Notes under the pieces: generated by a model
Database searches by the model: none
What the model saw: only the letters and a program-made list of their open reading frames with translations
What the model was told of the DNA's origin: nothing
Translations under genes and position numbers: made by a program
Assembly: GCA_963559135.1 (NCBI GenBank)
Contig: CAUWJP010000011.1
Span: forward strand, 1 to 64,000
DNA: 64,000 nucleotides
Origin: Sellimonas sp963559135
Lineage (GTDB): Bacteria > Bacillota > Clostridia > Lachnospirales > Lachnospiraceae
Direction: 5' to 3'
Shown here: positions 16,975-24,949 of the stretch, piece after piece
Position numbering within the stretch: position 1 is the stretch's first letter
Layout: every line of letters starts with the position of its first letter

Positions 16975-18288
16975 TCAAACACATACGTTTCTTAACGTAT
17001 CCAGATCCACTACGGTACCGCCATGTAATCTGGACTCTTCCGCAGCAAGTGCGCAATAATGACTTTCCACTGATTTTTCAAGTGATGTAATCGAAGCACT
17101 TTCTTCTATATTTCCAAGAAGAATATCCATAAACTCTTTTACCATCACGTTATCTCCGCCACCATGGCCGGAGAAATCATCAGACAGGTCAGCCACATTG
17201 ATCCTTTCACTGATCACTTCTTTTCCAAAAAGATTGATTTGGATGTAACTTTTATCCGGAGCATCTTCCATATCCACAATCAGCTCGCCCTTTGTTCCGA
17301 AGAACTTCGCGTATCTTGCAATGGAGGATGAAAATCCGCACATTGTAAAGCTCATTGTAGTTCCGTCTGTCATATTCATGTTAACAACCTGATGGTCTAC
17401 CACATTGTTGTCACAGTGGTAAACACATCTTCCATACGGTCCTGTCTTTAAAGCTTCTATCAGGCTTTCTTCTGTCGGTACAGGTGCCACTACGTTCAGC
17501 GGCCATCCTCTGTGTCCTGTACGGTATCCTGTTACATCGCTGTCTAAGTAGATCATTTCCGCATTAAATGGGCAGGTATCTTTCACCTTACATCCATCCA
17601 GGCAACGTCCTGTGCATCCTTCCGGAGCGTTCTCCTCTTTGAAAAGATATGTACTTCCGTAAGAAGAGACGGACTTGCATTTCTTATTGGCAAGCCACAG
17701 ATAAAGATCCATATCATGGCAACATTTCTGAAGGATCATCGGGCTTGTCTTATTGGAATTTGACCAGTTGCCTCTCACGAAGCTGTGAGCCATATGGAAC
17801 CATCCTACATTTTCAGCTGCCATAATGGACACCACATCACCGATCTTTCCTGAATCGAGGATTTCTTTGACCTTGCGGTAAATCGGGGTGTACCGGAGTA
17901 CATGACATACAACAACTTTCCGGTCACATTCTTTTGCAACTTTGACAATCTCTCTGCACTCATCCAAGTCTGGTGAAATCGGTTTTTCCAAGAGAAGATG
18001 ATAGCCTTTTCTCAGAGCCGGAATTGCATGACCAACATGCTGCCGATCCTGTGTTGTGATAAACATAACGTCAGCAAGCTTATCCTCTTTCAGCATCTCC
18101 TCTGCGCTCGTATAGCATCTTTCTTTTGGAATTCCAAAATCTTTGGCTACCATTTCTACTTTTACCGGATCAATATCTGCGATGGCAACAATCTCCATCT
18201 TTTCCGGATAAACTTTCGCAGCCTGAGCATAAACGTCTTTTCCTCTGCTCCCCAAACCTGCCAGTGCAACTTTAATCTTTCCGCTCAT
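16975..18288 (-). CDS. Gfo/Idh/MocA-family NAD(P)-dependent oxidoreductase with Cys-rich insert
   Basis: A 437-residue protein. The N-terminal Rossmann domain has VALAGLGSRG (7-16) and the family EKP motif (101-103); HDMDLYLW (191-198) matches the active-site His region of the second domain. An insert with C-x3-C-x3-C-x5-C (Cys 225, 229, 233, 239) could bind a metal. Family members oxidise sugars at C3 or elsewhere, and some (GH109) cleave alpha-GalNAc by an NAD-dependent route. It is first in an operon with the importer, with an AraC-type operator in front, so it probably acts on the imported glycan. The substrate is unknown. Confidence 0.82.
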   Translation of the reverse strand: MSGKIKVALAGLGSRGKDVYAQAAKVYPEKMEIVAIADIDPVKVEMVAKDFGIPKERCYTSAEEMLKEDKLADVMFITTQDRQHVGHAIPALRKGYHLLLEKPISPDLDECREIVKVAKECDRKVVVCHVLRYTPIYRKVKEILDSGKIGDVVSIMAAENVGWFHMAHSFVRGNWSNSNKTSPMILQKCCHDMDLYLWLANKKCKSVSSYGSTYLFKEENAPEGCTGRCLDGCKVKDTCPFNAEMIYLDSDVTGYRTGHRGWPLNVVAPVPTEESLIEALKTGPYGRCVYHCDNNVVDHQVVNMNMTDGTTMSFTMCGFSSSIARYAKFFGTKGELIVDMEDAPDKSYIQINLFGKEVISERINVADLSDDFSGHGGGDNVMVKEFMDILLGNIEESASITSLEKSVESHYCALAAEESRLHGGTVVDLDTLRNVCV

Positions 18289-18340
18289 GTCATACCTACT
18301 TTCTTCCTCAGTTGTGATTTTTAAACTATTGATGTAACTA

Positions 18341-18402
18341 ATTATATAGTTTTTTATGCATAAATGCTTTTCCTATTGTCCTGTTATCTTGTCAAATTAT
18401 CC
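18341..18402 (-). promoter_or_regulatory. AraC-type operator and promoter of the oxidoreductase-importer operon
   Basis: Minus-strand TATAAT (18341-18346) without a recognisable -35 box. Twenty bases upstream lies GGACAATAGGAAAAG (18367-18381), then 6 bases, then GGATAATTTGACAAG (18388-18402): two direct repeats 21 bp apart. The same -10 to repeat distance and repeat spacing occur before the GH129-like gene. A third, weaker copy (AATAGGACAAG core) lies at 18458-18472. This is the layout of an activator-dependent promoter. Confidence 0.7.
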
Positions 18403-18517
18403 TGCTTTTAGACTAATTGCATAATACAAATTCTTATCGTTTGTTTTGTCTGTACACCTTGTCCTATTTTTTCAGTTTGATTTTTGTGTATTAGCACAAT
18501 AAAGTGCTTCTTTATTA

Positions 18518-18567
18518 TAAAAAAACGGAATTTATATGCTGGTTATAATGTCACACATAAATTCCGT
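18518..18567 (-). terminator. Terminator of the DUF5696/GH129-like gene
   Basis: ACGGAATTTAT and ATAAATTCCGT (18525-18535 and 18557-18567) form an 11-bp stem with a 21-base loop, followed on the minus strand by seven T. The rest of the gap to 18289 holds the operator region and a small GCAC/GTGC hairpin near 18493. Confidence 0.8.
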
Positions 18568-18590
18568 CTTTTATAGATTCTGTTTATTGT

Positions 18591-20477
18591 TTACGCAATC
18601 TCGTATGTCTGTTTCTCAAAATCAACTGTTACCTGTGTTCCGTCTGAGAAAGTAGTTCTCTGAATCATTGGATTCTGATCTACCATCTCGTGACGAACCA
18701 TTTCACATTTTGCAACTTTCTCATGAAGATCAGAAACCACTTTGCAGCGTTTAATATCTTCTTCCAGTTTTAATTCCACACCTGCTTCAAATGCTCCATC
18801 AAAGTTCGGATAAGCAGCATCACGAATCAGATATGGTGCTCCTCCGTTCAGAAGTGCATACAGCATGTAGTCTTCTTCCTCACTTACTTTGTCCATCATC
18901 CACGGCTCAATTACGCAGTCATGGTAAACAAGATTATAAAGCGGTACCGGTATTCCCTGCTTTGGTTCTCCCGGCTGACGCAGCATGAAGTCGTACGGTG
19001 CATAGTGGCAGAATACCAGACTTGGCACTGCCCAGTCGCTTACCTCCTCAGAACTTGGAAGAATTCCTTTTGAAAGAAGGTACTCAAAGCATTTCGCACG
19101 GAATTCATAGCAGTCTCTTCTTGTCATTCTGTGCATTGGATTATCGCACTCGTCTCCCTCATTACATGTAAATACATCCAGATAAGCTCCATCCAGATGA
19201 ATTCCATTTTTCTCAATCTCCTGGAAATTTCTCTTTACATAATAAGGCGCCTGTGTAGCACACAGATAGGACTGCGGTCCGCCTGCCCATCTCTGGTGTT
19301 TCGGAATACTTCCATCTGTGAGACGGCATGCATAATTTTCATCAAAGCTTGGAGCTGCCAGATAGTAATCTCTGTACTGGTCATGAATTCCAAACATATA
19401 TCCACACTCATGCATCGTATCTGCCAGAGATTTCATGCCTTCCCAGCCGCCGGCTTCTTTACATGCCGGAAGGTAATCCGGATGCTGGTTATCGTATCCC
19501 GGCTGTGCCCATCCATCCAGATGCAGATACAGCTTTTCTACACCAATATCATGGAGATGACGAATTTCTTTTTCTCTTGTTTCAAATGTAGTCAGATGAT
19601 TATTTTTCTCCGGATTTTCCGGATCAAAGAAATCAGAATTCGGCTGCACTTCCGTCTTGATTCCTTTATGTACAAATGCACATCCAATCAGGTCATTTAC
19701 AGAAGGATTTCTGGCTGCTTTTTCTTCCAGCGTCCTAAGTCTTCCCTGTTCATTAACATAATTTCTGTATACTTTACAGAGATCATTATAATCGCAGTCA
19801 GATAACAGAGTATATTTCATAATTCTTCTATAATCCATTTTTCCAAGACTTGGCTCAAATCTCACGCTGACATGAGAATATGGTCCGTTTGCCGGATGCT
19901 CTGCCTGATATCCGGCATTCCACGGTGTCACACAGATCGCAATATATCCTGCACGTCCACGCACCTGGCCAAACCACGGCATATATCCTCCCGCTGTTTC
20001 AAAAAAGCCGTCAAAAATCACCGGCTTTAACTCCTGCGGCCATGTATTCGGGATCAGCATACCCTGTTCCTGATTCAAAAGTGTATACCAATCTTCCTTT
20101 GCCTCTTCAAATTCCATTTCTCCAGGCCAGAGCACTTTCTGAATCTGAAGCCCCTCTTCTTTTACAGGAATCCACTCGAAATATACTTCTCCTGTTGACT
20201 CTTCAACCCACACAAATGTTTCAAATGTATAAGGAACTTCTGTACCGTCTACACAAAATCCTTCATAAACACTGAGGATTCCGGTTCCTGTTCCGCATTC
20301 AGTTGTTTCGTGTGAAATTCTGCAGGCATCCTGAAACAGAAATTCGCCTTCCTCACAAATCATCTTTGGTACATAATTACTACTCCATTTCCATGATTCC
20401 TGCTCCCTCTGCATCTCAAAGGTTAGTTTATTCTCATCGAATATAAGAGTTGTACCTGCTTTCGTGATCTCAATCAT
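18591..20477 (-). CDS. DUF5696 / GH129-like glycoside hydrolase (possible exo-alpha-N-acetylgalactosaminidase)
   Basis: A 628-residue protein without signal peptide. A beta-sandwich N-terminal part (about 1-255) precedes a barrel-like catalytic part. Acidic residues in LHLDGW (Asp 321) and GAYLDVF (Asp 434) sit where GH129/GH101-type enzymes carry catalytic residues, and PVPLYNLVYHDCV (511-523) is typical of DUF5696 proteins. The length is close to the bifidobacterial intracellular GH129 enzyme. If the assignment holds, it would release GalNAc from imported mucin glycopeptides, feeding the NahK-like kinase and GalE nearby. Transcription is divergent from the AraC gene, with a shared operator. 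Family call moderate, substrate inferred. Confidence 0.6.
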   Translation of the reverse strand: MIEITKAGTTLIFDENKLTFEMQREQESWKWSSNYVPKMICEEGEFLFQDACRISHETTECGTGTGILSVYEGFCVDGTEVPYTFETFVWVEESTGEVYFEWIPVKEEGLQIQKVLWPGEMEFEEAKEDWYTLLNQEQGMLIPNTWPQELKPVIFDGFFETAGGYMPWFGQVRGRAGYIAICVTPWNAGYQAEHPANGPYSHVSVRFEPSLGKMDYRRIMKYTLLSDCDYNDLCKVYRNYVNEQGRLRTLEEKAARNPSVNDLIGCAFVHKGIKTEVQPNSDFFDPENPEKNNHLTTFETREKEIRHLHDIGVEKLYLHLDGWAQPGYDNQHPDYLPACKEAGGWEGMKSLADTMHECGYMFGIHDQYRDYYLAAPSFDENYACRLTDGSIPKHQRWAGGPQSYLCATQAPYYVKRNFQEIEKNGIHLDGAYLDVFTCNEGDECDNPMHRMTRRDCYEFRAKCFEYLLSKGILPSSEEVSDWAVPSLVFCHYAPYDFMLRQPGEPKQGIPVPLYNLVYHDCVIEPWMMDKVSEEEDYMLYALLNGGAPYLIRDAAYPNFDGAFEAGVELKLEEDIKRCKVVSDLHEKVAKCEMVRHEMVDQNPMIQRTTFSDGTQVTVDFEKQTYEIA

Positions 20478-20533
20478 ACCATTTTCCTTCCTTTTTTGTC
20501 CATTTTGTTCAGTTTCACCCTATTGTATTTCCA

Positions 20534-20610
20534 ATTATACATGATTTTGCACAACCCCGCTTACCTTATTATCTGATCTTCTTGTCTTATTATCCATATT
20601 CTGCTACAAT
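20534..20610. promoter_or_regulatory. Divergent AraC operator between the GH129-like gene and its regulator
   Basis: On the minus strand TATAAT (20534-20539) is followed 20 bases upstream by AGATAATAAGGTAAG (20560-20574) and, after 6 bases, GGATAATAAGACAAG (20581-20595). On the plus strand the araC-like gene has TTGTCT (20582-20587), 17 bases, TACAAT (20605-20610), so the distal repeat covers its -35 box. Binding would activate the glycosidase gene and repress the regulator's own promoter. Confidence 0.72.
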
Positions 20611-20630
20611 GACGGAAAGGAGGCAGGTTC

Positions 20631-21563
20631 ATGACCTATGTAAAAACACATTTAAAACGAGAGATCGTCATTAATTCAATTATTACGATACATTATTTTG
20701 AATATATCAAAGATTTCGTTTTTCATGGAGAAGCACACGATTTTTGGGAATTTGCCTATGTAGATAAAGGTAGTGTCCGAATTCAGGCCGGCGAAGAGCA
20801 GTATCTTCTTCACGCAGGTGATATTATCTTCCATGAGCCCAATGAATTCCATGCAATCGAATCTGTCGGCAATACCTCTCCGAATCTCGTTGCCGTATCA
20901 TTCGTTACTCACTCATCTGCCATGCAGGCATTCCGCCAGAAACGCTGTACTTTATCGATGGAAGAACGTACCCTCGTATCCAAACTGATCAGCATTGCGC
21001 GGGAAACTCTCGCCACTCCGATGAATCTTCCATCCATTGAGCAGGTTAAAATCCGCTCAAATGCTCCATTCGGTTCTGAGCAGCTGATTCTTCTCTATCT
21101 GGAACTGTTTCTAATTACAGTCGCCAGAAATCATAGCAGTCAGAACTCTTCTGCCCAGCATCCGGTACCACGGATTTCACCGGAACGAGCAGTAAATAAA
21201 AGCGAACGCATGGATAAAATCATCGAGTATATGGAATTCCATATCTGCGAACAACTGAAAATCACCGATATATGCGAGGCACATTCTCTAAGCCGATCTG
21301 CTTTGCAGTCTCTGTTTCATAAAGAAAAAGGCTGCGGCGTTATTGAATATTTTAACAATATGAAAATCGAACGTGCCAAGGACATCATCCGTGACGGAAC
21401 TATGAATTTCACCGAGATTGCATATTTCCTCTCCTACAGCTCGTTACAGTATTTTTCTAAACAATTTAAAAAAGCAACCGGGATGTCCCCGCTGGAGTAT
21501 TCATCCTCCGTCAAGGGGATCAGCCGGTCACTTCAAAGAGAAGATACAGGGAGAAACATTTAA
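20631..21563 (+). CDS. AraC-family regulator of the glycan locus (copy 1)
   Basis: A 310-residue regulator with an N-terminal cupin sensor (about 10-110, including FHEPNEFHAI) and two C-terminal helix-turn-helix motifs (about 205-300; the second ends SLQYFSKQFKKATGMSPLEY). It probably senses a glycan-derived sugar and binds the 15-bp repeats in the divergent promoter. ATG at 20631 follows AAAGGAGG by 7 bases. It is a clear paralogue of the regulator at 24950: the segment around HYFEY, the WEF motif and the HEPNEFH motif is shared. Confidence 0.9.
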   Translation: MTYVKTHLKREIVINSIITIHYFEYIKDFVFHGEAHDFWEFAYVDKGSVRIQAGEEQYLLHAGDIIFHEPNEFHAIESVGNTSPNLVAVSFVTHSSAMQAFRQKRCTLSMEERTLVSKLISIARETLATPMNLPSIEQVKIRSNAPFGSEQLILLYLELFLITVARNHSSQNSSAQHPVPRISPERAVNKSERMDKIIEYMEFHICEQLKITDICEAHSLSRSALQSLFHKEKGCGVIEYFNNMKIERAKDIIRDGTMNFTEIAYFLSYSSLQYFSKQFKKATGMSPLEYSSSVKGISRSLQREDTGRNI

Positions 21564-21582
21564 GTTTCTCCCTGCTGTTTTT
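21547..21582 (+). terminator. Terminator after the first AraC gene
   Basis: CAGGGAGAAAC (21547-21557) pairs with GTTTCTCCCTG (21564-21574); the loop contains the stop codon of the AraC gene, and CTGTTTTT follows. The convergent galE ends 15 bases further on and may use the same hairpin. Confidence 0.85.
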
Positions 21583-21596
21583 CCATTTCTATATTA

Positions 21597-22619
21597 TTAT
21601 TTATCTCCGTATCCATCCGGATTCTGGCTCTGCCATCTCCAGGAGTCTTCGCACATTTCTTCCAATCCGCGTTCTGCTACCCAGTTCAGTTCATTTTTAG
21701 CCTTTGTAGCATCACAGTAACAGGTTGCAATGTCTCCTGCACGGCGCGGTTTGATCTCGTATGGGATCTCTTTTCCGCATGCCTTGCTGAATGCTTTTAC
21801 CATATCAAGTACAGAGTAGCCGTTTCCTGTTCCCAGATTGTATACAGATACACCTGCTTTTTCTTTCAGCTTCTCTACTGCGCGTACATGTCCGATGGCA
21901 AGGTCTACAACATGGATGTAATCACGTACTCCGGTTCCGTCCGGTGTATCGTAGTCGTTTCCAAATACGCCGAGTTTCTCTAATTTTCCGATAGCAACCT
22001 GAGTGATGTACGGAATCAGGTTGTTCGGGATTCCCTTCGGATCCTCGCCGATCTTTCCGCTCTTATGTGCACCGATCGGATTGAAGTAACGGAGCAGTAC
22101 CACGTTCCATTCCGGATCTGCTGTATGTAAATCTGTCAGGATCTGCTCTAACATCCATTTTGTCCAACCATATGGATTGGTGCATGTTCCTTTCGGACAT
22201 TCTTCAGTAATCGGGATGAATGCCGGGTCGCCGTAAACCGTTGCGGAAGAGCTGAAAATAATATTCTTCACGCCATGATTTCTCATAACATCACACAGCA
22301 CGAGTGTACCAGCGATATTATTATCATAGTATTCGATCGGTTTTACAACAGATTCTCCTACTGCTTTCAGTCCTGCAAAATGAATAACAGATTCGATGTC
22401 TTCTTCTTTATCAAAAATCTCATTCATTGCTTCTTTGTCGCGGATATCTGCTTCATAGAACTTCACAGTTTTTCCTGTGATTTCCTCCACTCTTCTCAGC
22501 GCTTCTTGGGAAGAGTTATATAAATTGTCCACAACAACAACTTCATATCCTGCATTTAAGAGCTCTACACAGGTATGGCTTCCAATAAAGCCTGCCCCTC
22601 CTGTTACTAAAATAGACAT
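21597..22619 (-). CDS. galE: UDP-glucose 4-epimerase
   Basis: A 340-residue short-chain dehydrogenase-type epimerase that interconverts UDP-glucose and UDP-galactose (some also the N-acetyl forms). The NAD motif is TGGAGFIGSH (6-15); the catalytic pair lies in SSSATVYG and the YGWTKWMLE segment (YxxxK). Length is standard. AAGGAGG precedes the ATG. It ends the nucleotidyltransferase-kinase-epimerase transcript, 66 bases after the kinase gene. In the bifidobacterial lnp pathway an epimerase with the same role recycles UDP-Gal/UDP-GalNAc. Confidence 0.95.
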   Translation of the reverse strand: MSILVTGGAGFIGSHTCVELLNAGYEVVVVDNLYNSSQEALRRVEEITGKTVKFYEADIRDKEAMNEIFDKEEDIESVIHFAGLKAVGESVVKPIEYYDNNIAGTLVLCDVMRNHGVKNIIFSSSATVYGDPAFIPITEECPKGTCTNPYGWTKWMLEQILTDLHTADPEWNVVLLRYFNPIGAHKSGKIGEDPKGIPNNLIPYITQVAIGKLEKLGVFGNDYDTPDGTGVRDYIHVVDLAIGHVRAVEKLKEKAGVSVYNLGTGNGYSVLDMVKAFSKACGKEIPYEIKPRRAGDIATCYCDATKAKNELNWVAERGLEEMCEDSWRWQSQNPDGYGDK

Positions 22620-22685
22620 GCCTTTTCCTCCTTGATAAATTGATTCATTTCTTACATTATCAGGTTGATTATATCACACTTTTCA

Positions 22686-23801
22686 CTATTTTTGATACTT
22701 TTTCACAATTTCGTTCATTGTATCCCATTTTGCTTCCATATCTTTTACAAGTGTAAACTGTGTTCTACATCTGTCCAGATTGTGGTTTTCTCTGTGGATT
22801 TTGAAATAATGGTCACCCTCAAGATAGTCTGTCAGGAACCGCATACCACACTCGAATGTCATTACCTTTGCACCCATCGGAAGCAGTTCTACTTCTCTTT
22901 GAGTAAGCTTTCCACCGCATCCTTCCAGGAATCCTTTTACGTAGATATCAAACAGTTCCATACTGCAGGACACCTTGCTTAAATCCTGCTCATCCTCTGC
23001 TGCCGTGCTTGCACCGAAGCGGATAGAATCACCAAAATCGTGCATTGCAAGTCCCGGCATTACTGTATCCAGGTCAATAACACAGATACCTCTTCCTGTC
23101 AGGTTATCAATCATAATATTGTTCAACTTTGTATCATTGTGTGTAACACGAAGCGGAATCTCTCCCTTTTCCAGAAGTTCTCCAAACACATTAGCTACTT
23201 CTTCGTGTTCCAGAACAAAATTGATTTCATCCTGTACATATTTTGCGCGTCCGCAGACATCAGCTTCTACTGCCTTTTTGAATGTCTCAAATCTTGCTTT
23301 TGTATCGTGGAAACCTTTGATTGTCTCATGCAGGCTGTCTGCCGGATAATCTGCCAGAAGTCTCTGGAAGTTTCCGAATGCATATGCACTCTGGTAGAAG
23401 TCTTCCGGTTTTTCTACCTGATCGTAGCTGGAAGCATCTGTGATAAATTTGTAGGAACGCCAATATTCTCCTTTATAGTCAACAAAGTATGGCTTACCGT
23501 CTACGGCAGGAATCACATTGAGTGTCTCTCTATCCGGATCTCCGCCATTTTCGATGATCTTCTTTCTCAGATAGGAAGTTACTCCGATGATATTTTCCAT
23601 CAGAGCTACAGGATCTGTGAACACTTCTTTATTCATTCTCTGAAGGATCACTTTGATCTTTCCCATCTCTGCAATCTCAAATGTCAAAAGAAATGTATCA
23701 TTGATATGTCCGTTTCCATACGGTCTTTCATCAATCAGCATTCCCTCGTACTGAAAATTTGCAATCGCTTCGTCGATCTGTACTTTATTTACACGTGCCA
23801 T
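22686..23801 (-). CDS. nahK: N-acetylhexosamine 1-kinase-like phosphotransferase
   Basis: A 371-residue aminoglycoside-phosphotransferase-fold kinase similar to NahK (LnpB), which makes GlcNAc-1-P or GalNAc-1-P from free amino sugars. The catalytic loop THNDTKLNNIM and the metal-binding DLDTVMPG (about 210-240) are intact. The frame opens six codons earlier (23819), but ATG at 23801 has GGGAGG 10 bases upstream, inside the end of the preceding gene; the stop of that gene is only 2 bases away. Company with galE and a nucleotidyltransferase supports the pathway role; other sugar kinases of the fold remain possible. Confidence 0.82.
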   Translation of the reverse strand: MARVNKVQIDEAIANFQYEGMLIDERPYGNGHINDTFLLTFEIAEMGKIKVILQRMNKEVFTDPVALMENIIGVTSYLRKKIIENGGDPDRETLNVIPAVDGKPYFVDYKGEYWRSYKFITDASSYDQVEKPEDFYQSAYAFGNFQRLLADYPADSLHETIKGFHDTKARFETFKKAVEADVCGRAKYVQDEINFVLEHEEVANVFGELLEKGEIPLRVTHNDTKLNNIMIDNLTGRGICVIDLDTVMPGLAMHDFGDSIRFGASTAAEDEQDLSKVSCSMELFDIYVKGFLEGCGGKLTQREVELLPMGAKVMTFECGMRFLTDYLEGDHYFKIHRENHNLDRCRTQFTLVKDMEAKWDTMNEIVKKYQK

Positions 23802-23803
23802 CT

Positions 23804-24730
23804 CTATTTGTCCTCCCATAATTTCTGTGGATATACTCCCGCGTCTTTGAGTGCCTGAATGGCAGCCACAACAACCGGTTTATCTTCTTTATAAGTCACA
23901 CCATACCATTTGTCTTCAGATTCCAGAACAGTTACTGTTGCACGCTCTTCTCCGAGCAGTTTGCTTACAACAGCCGGAAGGAAGTATTCACACTTCATCG
24001 GATTTTCTTTCAGCCCCTTCTCAAGGAATGCCGGAAAACCTGTCTTGATTTCGTCCAGAATACTTCTTGTGAATCCCCACATATTCATGGATACGAGTGT
24101 ATCCGGATCTACAGATACCCAAGTCTCTCCATCATCTTCAGAGTAGGCAATGCCGCCGTCTCTCTTCTCGATCCGTGTTCTTTCATTAATTGCAACAAGC
24201 TGTTTGTTCTCATCCAGCTCGCAGATTCCTCTTGCAACATGTCCATTGTCTGTTACTGTATTTTTCAAGCGGTATCCAACCATCGTGTAGCGGTATTTGT
24301 CATCATCTTCGTGTGTTGTCAGGTAGTTGTAAATCACTTCAAATGCATGGCGTCCGTAATAGTCATCTGCATTGATAACTGCAAATGGTCCGTCTACTTC
24401 ATCGATCGCACTTAAAACCGCGTGTGCAGTACCCCAAGGTTTCACACGGCCTTCCGGTACCTCGAATCCTTCCGGAATGTTATTCAGATCCTGGAATACA
24501 TATGCAACATCCATGATCTCTTCCATTCTCTTACCTACAGCTTCTTTAAAATCCGCTTCATTTTCTTTTTTAATAATAAATACGACCTTCTCAAATCCTG
24601 CACGTTTTGCATCAAAGATGGAGAAGTCCATAATAATGTGTCCTTCTTTATCAACAGGATCGATCTGCTTTAATCCGCCGTATCTGCTTCCCATTCCTGC
24701 TGCCATAATCACTAAAACTGGTTTTTTCAT
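23804..24730 (-). CDS. Sugar-1-phosphate nucleotidyltransferase
   Basis: A 308-residue nucleotidyltransferase with the NTP-binding start VIMAAGMGSRYGGLKQIDP (7-25), the GTAHAVLSA loop and the metal-binding NADDYYG. In the lnp-type pathway such an enzyme joins the 1-phosphates made by NahK to UDP, giving UDP-GalNAc or UDP-GlcNAc for GalE. Whether it uses UTP or exchanges with UDP-glucose cannot be read here; the fold is the pyrophosphorylase type, unlike bifidobacterial LnpC, which is GalT-like. It is first in the operon; AAGGAGG precedes the ATG. Confidence 0.85.
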   Translation of the reverse strand: MKKPVLVIMAAGMGSRYGGLKQIDPVDKEGHIIMDFSIFDAKRAGFEKVVFIIKKENEADFKEAVGKRMEEIMDVAYVFQDLNNIPEGFEVPEGRVKPWGTAHAVLSAIDEVDGPFAVINADDYYGRHAFEVIYNYLTTHEDDDKYRYTMVGYRLKNTVTDNGHVARGICELDENKQLVAINERTRIEKRDGGIAYSEDDGETWVSVDPDTLVSMNMWGFTRSILDEIKTGFPAFLEKGLKENPMKCEYFLPAVVSKLLGEERATVTVLESEDKWYGVTYKEDKPVVVAAIQALKDAGVYPQKLWEDK

Positions 24731-24801
24731 ATTCGAAACCTCCTTAATTTTTCCAGAACTTTTTCGTTCCTCATCACGCTTTTTGCTTCTGACATCATTG
24801 T

Positions 24802-24897
24802 ATGATAAAACAGCAAAAAAATCTTTGTCTGATATTTGATTTCATTTGTACAATCTGCATTTTTGCTTTGACATTTTATACTGAAATAGGATATGAT
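24802..24897. promoter_or_regulatory. Divergent promoter region of the nucleotidyltransferase operon and second AraC gene
   Basis: Plus strand: TTGACA (24868-24873), 18 bases, TATGAT (24892-24897) for the AraC gene. Minus strand: TATCAT (24802-24807) for the nucleotidyltransferase-nahK-galE operon. Between them TTTGTCTGAT (24824) and TTTGTACAAT (24845) recur 21 bp apart and resemble a loose version of the operator at 20560-20595. Confidence 0.45.
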
Positions 24898-24949
24898 GGT
24901 GGCAGGAAGAAACCGATATAGTATGATAAATAGAAAGGCGATGCATGAG

